A program made the translations under genes and the position numbers. Below the pieces are notes generated by a model. The model ran no database searches, was not told the DNA's origin, and saw only the letters and a list, made by a program, of their open reading frames with translations. A DNA stretch of 13,158 bases from JASFHF01 sp050123375 (GTDB lineage Bacteria > Pseudomonadota > Gammaproteobacteria > UBA12402): NCBI GenBank assembly GCA_050123375.1, contig JASFHF010000047.1, forward strand, positions 1-13,158, in the 5' to 3' direction. Positions 1-7,584 of this stretch are shown here, in pieces. The stretch's first letter is position 1. Each line of letters opens with the position of its first letter.

Positions 1-57
1 GCGTTTGATACGCACAATGGTTACTCTTCTTTACTTCCATTCGCGCATCATACTTGA
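1..57 (+). CDS. possible C-terminal end of a gene entering from the left (partial)
   Basis: Frame 1 is open from the first base to a TGA at 55-57 and reads 18 residues (AFDTHNGYSSLLPFAHHT). The composition is protein-like, and a 9-bp hairpin starts exactly at the stop, as expected at a gene end. The stretch is too short to name a family, and 18 open codons can occur by chance. The alternative is that this is intergenic sequence. Confidence 0.3.
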   Translation, partial: AFDTHNGYSSLLPFAHHT

Positions 58-74
58 AAACCTACGGTTTTCAA
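54..74. terminator. 9-bp hairpin at the end of the left-edge reading frame
   Basis: TTGAAAACC (54-62) and GGTTTTCAA (66-74) are perfect inverted repeats with a 3-base loop. The hairpin overlaps the stop of the candidate partial gene. No clean T-run follows on either strand (actttccctt on plus), so terminator function is uncertain. Confidence 0.3.
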
Positions 75-83
75 ACTTTCCCT

Positions 84-419
84 TTAACACCACCCCGCGG
101 CAAGCCGCGGGGAAATATGCAAGTTATTACGATGCGCTACTTGACATAATTTGTAAGCACTACTATTCATTTTGCTTTTTTGAAGTTTATAAATTAAATC
201 ATAGATAATGAAAGGCGAAGGCCTAACCTTATTTTTGGGAAACAACATAATGAGTTCCACAAGATTGTTTATTGAGCTTACAGACTTTAAACAAGCTATT
301 ATATTGTTGCTATAAGGATTGGTAATTATGGGAAGTTGTTTGTTTGCATCCAGCCAGGATATAAATTTATCAATCTTAGTTTTATATAGAGTTGTTTTTT
401 CTTGTAGGTATATATACAT
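84..419 (-). CDS. small hypothetical protein ending in a palindrome-encoded tail
   Basis: A 111-residue ORF that I do not recognise. It has a polar, Lys-rich N-terminal half (KIDKFISWLDANKQLP around residues 16-31), a mixed hydrophobic middle and no signal peptide. An in-frame TAG lies 9 bases upstream of the ATG, so this is the longest possible start. No good Shine-Dalgarno precedes it, which lowers confidence. The last residues, SPRLAAG, are encoded by the 20-bp palindrome at 93-112, followed by only two more residues before the stop. The original C-terminus has therefore probably been replaced or extended by the repeat. The gene may be a truncated remnant. It converges on the possible partial gene at the left edge. 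Confidence 0.45.
   Translation of the reverse strand: MYIYLQEKTTLYKTKIDKFISWLDANKQLPIITNPYSNNIIACLKSVSSINNLVELIMLFPKNKVRPSPFIIYDLIYKLQKSKMNSSAYKLCQVAHRNNLHISPRLAAGWC
93..112. repeat. 20-bp GC-rich palindrome, short form
   Basis: CCCCGCGGCAAGCCGCGGGG is two 9-bp arms around AA. An identical copy lies at 13044-13063. In both copies the overlapping small gene reads it in the same frame, as SPR-L/Q-AAG. It shares the CCGCGG arms of the longer elements at 6502, 11180 and 11931, so it is probably a member of the same dispersed family. Confidence 0.9.
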
Positions 420-587
420 GTTAAACTAAGAATAGCTTAGAAATATTAAGAAAATCTTATGAATAAACGGTAATAAATCTAATACTTTGATTATATTGAT
501 ATAAATTTTTTTAATTTTTTTGAAAAACTGTCAACTTTAACTATACCCTAACCTGATGTCAGATAGCCAAGCAAAGACCAAAAAAAT
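420..587. other. AT-rich intergenic gap
   Basis: This lies downstream of the hydrolase-like gene and upstream of the small 84-419 gene, both on the minus strand. It has long A and T tracts and contains no convincing ORF, repeat or hairpin terminator. Just after the hydrolase stop the minus strand has a T7 run (TATAAATTTTTTTGG) but no stem before it. Confidence 0.5.
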
Positions 588-1481
588 TTATATACCAGAA
601 ACCCAATCAGCAATCGCAACCCCAACCTCTTTCGGCTTAGACTCCTGCACATAATGCAAATCTTCGCCTAAATCGACTAATTTAAGGTTCTTCACATTAT
701 CTCTAGCCCATACAATGGTATCCACAGTGGTGCTATATCCAGGAATTGCATACATCATCAGTTTTGGAATAGGAGAAACAGCTAATTTATCAGAATATTC
801 GCCAATTAGCTTGGCAACATCACTTGCTCCTGGATTGTACGGTAAATCTAAGAGATATTGCCAAAGTAATTTGCGCTGTCTGGGATTAGAAAACGGCTCA
901 CGATAATATTTCATTTCCTCATCCGATAAATGACGCATGATACAACCAGGAAAAATCTTATCAAGAAAATAATCAGTTTTCGTAATCAAATCATATGGGT
1001 TATCGTGATTACTTAAGAAAAGACCTAAATGCTGCATCGGCAGTGAAGCATCAGCCCAGCTTTTGATTGAGCGCAAATAAGGCTCAATAAATACCAGCCC
1101 TTTAATTCTATCACTATTACGCATGGCATAATCTAAACCAATCACCGAACCCCAACCATGCATTACCATAGTAATGTTCTTTAAATCTAAAGCTTCAACA
1201 AAACCACTGAAATAACGAATAAAATCGTTAGCCCGATAAGGAAGATCCGGCTTATCTGATTTACCCATACCGATCAAATCAGGGGCAATACAGCGTCCTA
1301 CATCGGTTACCCACGGAACAACATTACGCCAAAGGTAGCAGCAAGTTGGAATGCCATGCAGAAATAAGATTGGGGTACCCTTACCCTCATCTATATAATG
1401 AATTTTTGAACCTAAAACACGCACATACCTTGATTGATATGAAAACGCAGATGTAAATGTATCTGTATCCTTTACACTCAT
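588..1481 (-). CDS. haloalkane dehalogenase-family alpha/beta hydrolase lacking its nucleophile
   Basis: This 297-residue protein has the full length and layout of subfamily HLD-II dehalogenases (DhaA, LinB, Renilla luciferase kin). Family landmarks are LHGIPT at 41-46, CIAPDLIGMGKSDKPDL at 64-80, the nucleophile elbow HGWGSVIG at 108-115, the acid region FIEP with E133, a cap with YREPF at 193-197, and DLHYVQE with the catalytic-base His at 276. Active dehalogenases have HDWG at the elbow and HGN at the oxyanion turn. Here the nucleophilic Asp is Gly109 (codon GGT at 1157-1155) and the halide-binding Asn is Ile44. The Glu and His of the triad remain. Classical hydrolytic dehalogenation therefore looks impossible, so it may be a repurposed or non-enzymatic fold. 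GAGGGAT (1493-1487) sits 5 bases before the ATG. It lies 92 bp downstream of the GDH gene on the same strand. The fold assignment is firm; the function is unknown. Confidence 0.88.
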   Translation of the reverse strand: MSVKDTDTFTSAFSYQSRYVRVLGSKIHYIDEGKGTPILFLHGIPTCCYLWRNVVPWVTDVGRCIAPDLIGMGKSDKPDLPYRANDFIRYFSGFVEALDLKNITMVMHGWGSVIGLDYAMRNSDRIKGLVFIEPYLRSIKSWADASLPMQHLGLFLSNHDNPYDLITKTDYFLDKIFPGCIMRHLSDEEMKYYREPFSNPRQRKLLWQYLLDLPYNPGASDVAKLIGEYSDKLAVSPIPKLMMYAIPGYSTTVDTIVWARDNVKNLKLVDLGEDLHYVQESKPKEVGVAIADWVSGI

Positions 1482-1573
1482 AGGCTATCCCTCATGATAG
1501 TTTTTTATTTTTATTATGCTTACATCGAGCCCACACAATGCTTGCAACCCATACTATTTTTATATACTTATAT

Positions 1574-4500
1574 TTAAAGTTTAGCATCACTTATAAATTT
1601 TGCATGCAAAAAATCGGTTTTTTTCTGCTTGTCAGCATAAGCTTGCACGATAGTGAGCAATTCTCTTAAGGCTACCGAAATCATTACAGGCTCTACCGAC
1701 TTGGCCAAGCGAATATTAGCAGCCATAGTTCTCCATCTTTCTAATAACTCAGAGTTTTTCTCTATCCATCTCTCAATTTTGCCTTGTGCTGATTTATGTT
1801 TGACTGCCACTAAAGCCACAATTGTTAGTTCACGCTGCAAATGATCCAAATCATCTTTAAACGCAACCCGCGCCTGTGCATCCCAACTTGACTTTATCGG
1901 ATATGATACAATCTGTGCCCTAAACCAATCCAATTCAAGTAAAGCTCCTAACTTGAAATAAGCAGGTGCAACTGAGCGCAAAGTAAAACCGGAACTTAAC
2001 ATCGCCTGAATAACATCCAAAGCTGATAATAAAACCGAACCATACACTACCTCATGCGCAATATCTTGCGGTACACCCTGCTCAACAAAATTTGCAATTT
2101 CACTATTTAGTTTCTCTAAATTCTCCGGCAAAATATATTTTGGTAAATTACGGCTTAAAATATTCATTGGCTGAATAAATTGAGCTACTGTTGACTCTAT
2201 ATTTAATTGATCAAGTCTATTGCGCAAAAACCAACGTGTACCGCGACGAATCAAACGTCTAATCTGCCTCAACATTAACAACTGAACATCTGAATTAACC
2301 ACCAAATCCAACGATTCAATTTTTTTCCATAATTTATCTTTATTAAACACCATTTTCGCAATCACAAATGCGGTAATAATTTTATCTAATGATGCACCAC
2401 TTTCTTTTTTCATACGATAAACAAAAGTCACACCCATTTCATTAACTAAATGATTGCAAAGTTGCGTTGCAACAATTTCACGATGCAAACTATGTGAACG
2501 CATTTGCGGATAATATTTCGTACGCAATGTATTTGGAAAAGCAAATAAGATAATTTTTTTTAGAATGGGATTACCCAACAGCTTAGAATCTAACACTTCT
2601 TCTTTCAAAACTATCTTACTATACGCCAGTAAAATCGCCATTTCCGGTGCAGTTAATCCTACACCTGCTGCTTTCCGTCTAGCAATTTCCTGTTTGTCAG
2701 GTAAAAATTCCAATGCACGATTAATTTTATTTTGCTGCTCTAAGTCGCTAATAAATTGTACAAATAGATCTAATTTATTTTCTCCCTGATGCAAAATCAA
2801 ATCAATTGCCTGAGTCTGCCGATAATTATTTTCCAGAACCAACTCTACAACTTGATGAGTCATTTCATGCAATAACCGGTTACGCTGCTTCCGGGTCATT
2901 ATACCTTGCGCCATAATACCATTTAATAAAATTTTAATATTCACTTCATGATCTGAACAATCGACTCCAGCAGAATTATCAATAAAATCAGTATAGATAC
3001 GTCCTCCGCCTAAAGCATATTCTACGCGTGCTAACTGAGTTAAACCTAAATTGCCTCCCTCTGCCACCACCTTACAACGCAACTCATCTGCATCAATACG
3101 AATAGAATCATTAGCACGATCACCAACATCTAAGTGTGCCTCACTACTTGCTTTAATAAATGTGCCGATACCACCATTAAATAATAAATCCACTTCTGCA
3201 GATAAAAGATGCTGAATCAGCATAGCGGGCGTAAGAATATCTTTAACTATTCCTAGTAATCGCTTAATTTCCGGAGATAATTTAACAAATTTTGCTGCCC
3301 GATCAAACACACCTCCGCCTGTTGAAATTTTATCTTGTGCATAATCCTCCCATGTAGAATGCGGTAACTTAAATAGTCTATGACGCTCAGCAAAACTAAT
3401 TTGTGGATCAGGATTAGGATCAATAAAAATATGCTGGTGATTAAATGCGGCAACTAATCGTATATGCTTAGATAACAACATGCCATTGCCAAATACATCA
3501 CCCGACATATCACCGATACCAACAACAGTAAATTCGTTCTGCTGAGTATCTACATTTAAATGACGAAAATGCCGCTTAACCGATTCCCACACCCCTTTCG
3601 CAGTAATACCTATTTCTTTATGATCATAGCCAGTGCTGCCGCCCGAAGCAAACGCATCCCCTAGCCAAAATTGGTACTCTTTGGAAATCTCATTCGCGAT
3701 ATCAGAAAAAGTTGCTGTACCTTTATCAGCCGCTACAACTAAATATGAATCCGCATCATCATGACATACAGTATCAGCCGGCTGGACAATCTGTTGATCC
3801 TGCAGATTATCAGTAAGATCTAATAAACCGCGAATAAAATTACGATAAGCCTGCATCCCATAGGCCAAAACTTCATGACCGCCATTCTTAAGCAAATTTT
3901 TAACCACAAACCCGCCTTTTGCGCCATGCGGCACAATTACGGCATTTTTAACCTGCTGAGCTTTGACTAAACCAAGAATTTCAACACGAAAATCTTCTAA
4001 ACGACTTGACCAGCGAATGCCTCCCCGTGCAACGCGCGCACTACGCAAGTGCACTCCTTCAAATTCCGGCGCATAAACAAAAACTTCATATTTTGGATGC
4101 GGCAACGGCAAATTTGATATTTTGGCCGAATCAAATTTGAATGATAAATAAGCTTTACGGCTACCATCACGGTTTGTTTGAAAATAATTAGTACGCGTCG
4201 TCGCTTGAATAATTTCTAAATATCGCCGCAAAATTCTATCTTGGTCCAAGCTTTTCACCGCATCTAAAGCCGTTAATATTTTAGAACTAATATTCTCACT
4301 GGATACATTTGCCGGATCAAATCTAACTGTAAATAAATCAACAAGGTATCGAGCAATATTCGCGTTATGTTTTAAGGTTTCACCAATATAATTTTTACTA
4401 AAAGTAAAACCAATTTGACGTAAATATTTTGCATAAGCGCGCAGCATCGCAACCTCACGCCAATTTAGATGCGCCGCCAATACCAAACAATTAAAATTAT

Positions 4501-6457
4501 CATTTTCAGCATTTTTACACCACACTGCTTCAAAAGCTTCCTGAAATATATATGTTACTTTAGAAATATCAATATCATGATGATTCTGATAGATCATCTC
4601 AAAATCATTAAGCCAAACAACTGTACCATCCGATAAAACAATCTGATGTGGACACTCGTCAATCACCTTAAGACCCATATGCTCTAACATCGGCAGCACA
4701 TCAGACAAACAAATAGTATGATATCGGCGAAATAATTTTAAATGAATAATCTTGTGATCATGATGCTGTCGTTTGGTTTCATAGAAATGCAAACTTAATT
4801 CATTTTTTTCAGATAATTTTTCGATATGTGCAATATCATGTATTGCAGTTAATGGACTAAATTCCTCACGATAACCCGCAGGAAATGAATTTTGATATCT
4901 ATCAGCATATTGTAAACCAACTATTTCACCATAACGTTTAACTAATTCTGCGCGAAAAACATCCTTCCATGATTGCCCTGCTTGAATAATTTTATGTTCA
5001 ATTTCATCAATATCAAAGACTATCTTTTCATGCGAGTCAATTCTAATCATAAAATGCAAACAAACTAATGCCGAACCCAAAAAACTCAAAGTAAAAGAAC
5101 TGGATTTTCCATGCAGCAGCAGCATTAAAATATGCTGCACTTTATGCTGCATTAACATATTAAAACGGTCACGCGGAATATAAACCAAACATGAGAAATA
5201 TCGTCCATAAACATCTTTGCGAACAAATAAGCGGGTGCGCTGCCGCTCCTGCAAATGTAAAATCCCTAATGATAAATCCAGCAATTCAGCAATCGAAGCC
5301 TGAAACAGATCATCCCGCGGCAAAGTACGTAAAATTTCACGTAACGATTTACCCGCATATCCTAATAAATTAAATTGCGATTCCTGCAAAACTCTGGCAA
5401 TCTTATGCCGCAAAAACGGAATATTATCCGGATTACTGTGATACGCTTCCAAAGTATATAAACCAACAAATCGGGTTTCACCAATTACTTTACCATGCTC
5501 ATCAAAATGTTTGATGCCAACATAATCAGTATATGCACCCCGATGCACTGTAGACAAATTATTGGTTTTAGCAAAGAACAAAATTTGTGGTGAAAGCAGC
5601 AGCTCTTCTACTGCCGGCAATAGCGCAGAAAATTCTGCCGATATTTTTTTTGTTTCTTTGCGCCGCAAAATCCCTAAACCAGTACCAGGAACCGCATGCA
5701 AACCTTTTTTGCCCTGCCGCTCAATCAACCGATAATCACGACAACCCAAAAATATAAAATTATCCTGTAAAATCCAACGCAAAAAACCACAAGATTCCGT
5801 AATTTCAATTTTACTCAACTGCGGCGGGTGTTGTTCTAACATCACCAATAATTGCTGCAAATGTTCACGCATCGCCGACCAATCAGACACTACAACTGTC
5901 ACATCCTGTAAAATAGCGCAAATAGAATCAGTTAATTCCTGTAAGCGTTTTTTATCCTCCAGATGATCAATTTCAATAAAAACTGGAGCTTCAGTGGTAG
6001 ACTTTTGTAACTCTTGACCTCTAGATAAAATTTTTGCTATTTTATCTGTATGATTGCGAATTAAATTTATTCCGCCTGTATGCACCATAAAATGAATCAA
6101 TAAGCCCTGGCGATTAAGATAACTGCGCACTGAATCAACAATAAATGGCATATTGTCACAAGAAATCTGAATTGCTGTATGCTGAGACTTCCAGCCGTCC
6201 TGATCCAACCGCGGATTAAAAATCCTAACTTTTATTTCACCCGGCTCACGCAAATTAATTATTTTCCAATGAGACAAGAGAATAGCTAACAAATCATCAG
6301 GACTTTTTTGCCGTAAATCCTCATAAGCAACCGTACCATAATAATTTTGCGCAAAAGCCGACAACAACCCGGTCTGCTCTGTCGAATATTGTCGCGTGAT
6401 TTTATCAATAACTTGATTAATTAATTCTTGACGTTGTTTTTTTGAAGCAGCAAGCAT
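1574..6457 (-). CDS. gdhB: NAD-specific glutamate dehydrogenase, large 180-kDa type
   Basis: This 1627-residue protein has the usual length of the Bac_GDH family (GdhB of Pseudomonas, GdhZ of Caulobacter), cytosolic enzymes that oxidatively deaminate glutamate to 2-oxoglutarate with NAD. The N-terminal half is the family's ACT-like regulatory region. The catalytic domain begins near residue 800, with RGGIRWSSRLEDFR (about 810-823) and KAQQVKNAVIVPHGAKGGF (about 829-847). GIGDMSGDVFGNGM (about 979-992), NGGIGT (about 1090) and VVAEGGNLGLTQLARVEYA (about 1126-1144) follow, then the long C-terminal helical region. No frameshift or missing motif was seen. AAGGAT (6470-6465) lies 7-8 bases before the ATG and fixes the start. 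It supports growth on glutamate as carbon source, typical of intracellular Legionellales. Its likely leader contains the nested palindromic element at 6502-6630. Relatives are often allosterically controlled (known from the family, not seen here). Confidence 0.96.
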   Translation of the reverse strand: MLAASKKQRQELINQVIDKITRQYSTEQTGLLSAFAQNYYGTVAYEDLRQKSPDDLLAILLSHWKIINLREPGEIKVRIFNPRLDQDGWKSQHTAIQISCDNMPFIVDSVRSYLNRQGLLIHFMVHTGGINLIRNHTDKIAKILSRGQELQKSTTEAPVFIEIDHLEDKKRLQELTDSICAILQDVTVVVSDWSAMREHLQQLLVMLEQHPPQLSKIEITESCGFLRWILQDNFIFLGCRDYRLIERQGKKGLHAVPGTGLGILRRKETKKISAEFSALLPAVEELLLSPQILFFAKTNNLSTVHRGAYTDYVGIKHFDEHGKVIGETRFVGLYTLEAYHSNPDNIPFLRHKIARVLQESQFNLLGYAGKSLREILRTLPRDDLFQASIAELLDLSLGILHLQERQRTRLFVRKDVYGRYFSCLVYIPRDRFNMLMQHKVQHILMLLLHGKSSSFTLSFLGSALVCLHFMIRIDSHEKIVFDIDEIEHKIIQAGQSWKDVFRAELVKRYGEIVGLQYADRYQNSFPAGYREEFSPLTAIHDIAHIEKLSEKNELSLHFYETKRQHHDHKIIHLKLFRRYHTICLSDVLPMLEHMGLKVIDECPHQIVLSDGTVVWLNDFEMIYQNHHDIDISKVTYIFQEAFEAVWCKNAENDNFNCLVLAAHLNWREVAMLRAYAKYLRQIGFTFSKNYIGETLKHNANIARYLVDLFTVRFDPANVSSENISSKILTALDAVKSLDQDRILRRYLEIIQATTRTNYFQTNRDGSRKAYLSFKFDSAKISNLPLPHPKYEVFVYAPEFEGVHLRSARVARGGIRWSSRLEDFRVEILGLVKAQQVKNAVIVPHGAKGGFVVKNLLKNGGHEVLAYGMQAYRNFIRGLLDLTDNLQDQQIVQPADTVCHDDADSYLVVAADKGTATFSDIANEISKEYQFWLGDAFASGGSTGYDHKEIGITAKGVWESVKRHFRHLNVDTQQNEFTVVGIGDMSGDVFGNGMLLSKHIRLVAAFNHQHIFIDPNPDPQISFAERHRLFKLPHSTWEDYAQDKISTGGGVFDRAAKFVKLSPEIKRLLGIVKDILTPAMLIQHLLSAEVDLLFNGGIGTFIKASSEAHLDVGDRANDSIRIDADELRCKVVAEGGNLGLTQLARVEYALGGGRIYTDFIDNSAGVDCSDHEVNIKILLNGIMAQGIMTRKQRNRLLHEMTHQVVELVLENNYRQTQAIDLILHQGENKLDLFVQFISDLEQQNKINRALEFLPDKQEIARRKAAGVGLTAPEMAILLAYSKIVLKEEVLDSKLLGNPILKKIILFAFPNTLRTKYYPQMRSHSLHREIVATQLCNHLVNEMGVTFVYRMKKESGASLDKIITAFVIAKMVFNKDKLWKKIESLDLVVNSDVQLLMLRQIRRLIRRGTRWFLRNRLDQLNIESTVAQFIQPMNILSRNLPKYILPENLEKLNSEIANFVEQGVPQDIAHEVVYGSVLLSALDVIQAMLSSGFTLRSVAPAYFKLGALLELDWFRAQIVSYPIKSSWDAQARVAFKDDLDHLQRELTIVALVAVKHKSAQGKIERWIEKNSELLERWRTMAANIRLAKSVEPVMISVALRELLTIVQAYADKQKKTDFLHAKFISDAKL

Positions 6458-6501
6458 GTTGACTATCCTTCAAACTGTTACCTCAACAATCGCACACATT
6501 C

Positions 6502-6630
6502 GTCATCCCGCGGCCCAGATTGTTACAAGCAACCATCCATGGTAATCTTGCCAGCTCGACATCCGTGTCTCGCGTTCGCCGGGGCAAAGCATGCTTTGCC
6601 TAAACTAACACCGGCTCACCCGCGGGATCC
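6502..6630. repeat. long-form nested palindromic element in the GDH leader
   Basis: GTCATCCCGCGG (6502-6513) and CCGCGGGATCC (6620-6630) form a 9-bp outer stem. These are the ends of the same repeat family seen at 11180 and 11931, but here they are 106 bp apart instead of 5. Inside are GCCGG/CCGGC (6578-6582 and 6611-6615) enclosing a perfect 18-bp palindrome GGCAAAGCATGCTTTGCC (6583-6600). A further AGATT..AC/GTAATCT pairing lies near 6517-6548. It is far more GC-rich than its surroundings. The right-hand end is 45 bp from the GDH start codon, so if the promoter at 6656-6684 is used the whole element is transcribed. Confidence 0.8.
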
Positions 6631-6655
6631 ATATTATTTTACAATTAATATAAAA

Positions 6656-6684
6656 AGTATAACGCTACTTTTTTATCATGGCGA
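6656..6684 (-). promoter_or_regulatory. candidate sigma-70 promoter for the GDH gene
   Basis: On the minus strand TCGCCA (6684-6679, 4/6 to TTGACA) and TATACT (6661-6656, 5/6 to TATAAT) are separated by exactly 17 bases. The predicted transcript start near 6649 gives a leader of about 190 nt that includes the whole palindromic element. The call is by pattern match only. Confidence 0.5.
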
Positions 6685-6814
6685 GAAGATTATATAAATA
6701 CCCATCCCATTTCAAGCTGTAAGATTTATAACTGACAAATTACCTATTAAATTTATATGGCACCTACCGCGCATGGCAGATTTTTGTTCTTTTAAGTTTG
6801 GCAGATGCTTGCTT

Positions 6815-6856
6815 ACTAGTGATTTTACAAAACAAACATGTTGTAAAATCACTAGT
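6815..6856. repeat. perfect 16-bp inverted repeat with 10-base loop
   Basis: ACTAGTGATTTTACAA (6815-6830) is repeated exactly in reverse complement at 6841-6856, around the loop AACAAACATG. There is no flanking T-run, so it is not a typical terminator. It belongs to a different family from the CCGCGG repeats. It could be a cruciform, an operator, a recombination site or a remnant of a small mobile element. It lies 140 bp upstream of the 6997 gene. Confidence 0.9.
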
Positions 6857-6996
6857 TCCAATTTAACAGCAGATTATTAGTGTTTCTATATATTTCGCAT
6901 CTTCATTGGAAAGCGGTATATCGATGAATTTCTTGCTTTTTGGCTTTTTTCTTGCTATTAGTAACTACTTTACTAAACATAAGAGAAAATAAAACC

Positions 6997-7584
6997 ATGT
7001 CTTTCGTCTTCCGGTGGGTTAAAGACAAGGAAAATAAAAATAAAGAACTTGATAAGATTGTAAAACAGGCCAAACAAACAATTGGAAAACAAATTATATC
7101 AAAGGAAGGTATACCGCTGGAAACACTTCAAATAATTCCTATAGTCATAAAACAGATCGATAACTATATGAAAGAACACTATACACCATTAATACTTATT
7201 TTTCTAAAAGCCCAATTGTTTCATAAAAAATACCAAATTAAACAATCAATGTCCTGTTATCAAAAAATTATCGACAATAAATCCACCATCAAAAACAAAG
7301 TTATTCTGGCAAAAACCTATATTGCCATGGCTAACATAACGAATCAACAATCACAAACCGCAAAAGAAACCGATATAGAAGGAGAAAAACATAGTCCACG
7401 CAACAAAGCATTTACACGATATATCAATGATGCCATAAAACTTCTACCTAAAAAACAAATTAAAAAAATTATGGAACAATATTATTGGCTAAACCAAGAA
7501 CAAAAAAAACTTGCTGACAAGATGTTGCGGGAGCCAAAAAAGAAGAAAGATAAAATCACCACACTAAAGGTTAAACCTACATGA
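6997..7584 (+). CDS. Lys-rich hypothetical protein with a TPR-like helical repeat
   Basis: A 195-residue protein from the ATG at 6997, chosen because AAGAGA (6981-6986) lies 10 bases upstream. The longer frame starts at a TTG without such a site. The protein is strongly basic and apparently cytoplasmic. Residues about 62-112 look like one or two tetratricopeptide-type helical hairpins (LKAQLFHKKYQIKQSMSCY, then KVILAKTYIAMANI). The C-terminus is a Lys cluster (REPKKKKDK). I do not recognise a family. Its stop overlaps the next start as ATGA (7581-7584), so it is translationally coupled to an outer-membrane barrel gene. A role linked to that protein is plausible but inferred. Confidence 0.75.
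   Translation: MSFVFRWVKDKENKNKELDKIVKQAKQTIGKQIISKEGIPLETLQIIPIVIKQIDNYMKEHYTPLILIFLKAQLFHKKYQIKQSMSCYQKIIDNKSTIKNKVILAKTYIAMANITNQQSQTAKETDIEGEKHSPRNKAFTRYINDAIKLLPKKQIKKIMEQYYWLNQEQKKLADKMLREPKKKKDKITTLKVKPT

Larger units (their letters stand above)
6631..6996. other. intergenic region between GDH and the 6997 gene
   Basis: This AT-rich stretch contains the GDH promoter candidate and the 16-bp inverted repeat described separately. On the plus strand a TATATT (6889-6894) could serve as a -10 for the 6997 gene, but no matching -35 was found. The frame of the 6997 gene can be extended upstream to a TTG at 6940, giving a hydrophobic N-terminus. It lacks an obvious ribosome site and was not adopted. 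No other gene was seen. Confidence 0.5.

Noticed and set aside
5..208. Plus-strand ORF of 67 residues across the left palindrome
   Set aside because: It overlaps the better minus-strand ORF, has no ribosome site, and is open partly because the palindrome lacks stops in this frame.
2565..2789. Plus-strand ORFs opposite the GDH gene (also 1653-1844 and 5191-5373)
   Set aside because: They are antisense shadows of a strongly conserved coding frame with no ribosome sites.
3253..3453. Minus-strand ORF with hydrophobic N-terminal part
   Set aside because: It lies wholly inside the GDH gene in another frame, across catalytic-domain sequence that is clearly coding in the GDH frame.
6481..6640. Possible tRNA or structured RNA gene in the GC-rich patch
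   Set aside because: There is no T-loop GGTTCGAATCC-like motif or acceptor pairing; the GC content is explained by the palindromic element.
6940..6996. Upstream TTG start giving the 6997 protein a hydrophobic, signal-like N-terminus
   Set aside because: There is no Shine-Dalgarno before the TTG, the sequence is a run of T-rich codons, and AAGAGA supports the ATG at 6997. It cannot be fully excluded.
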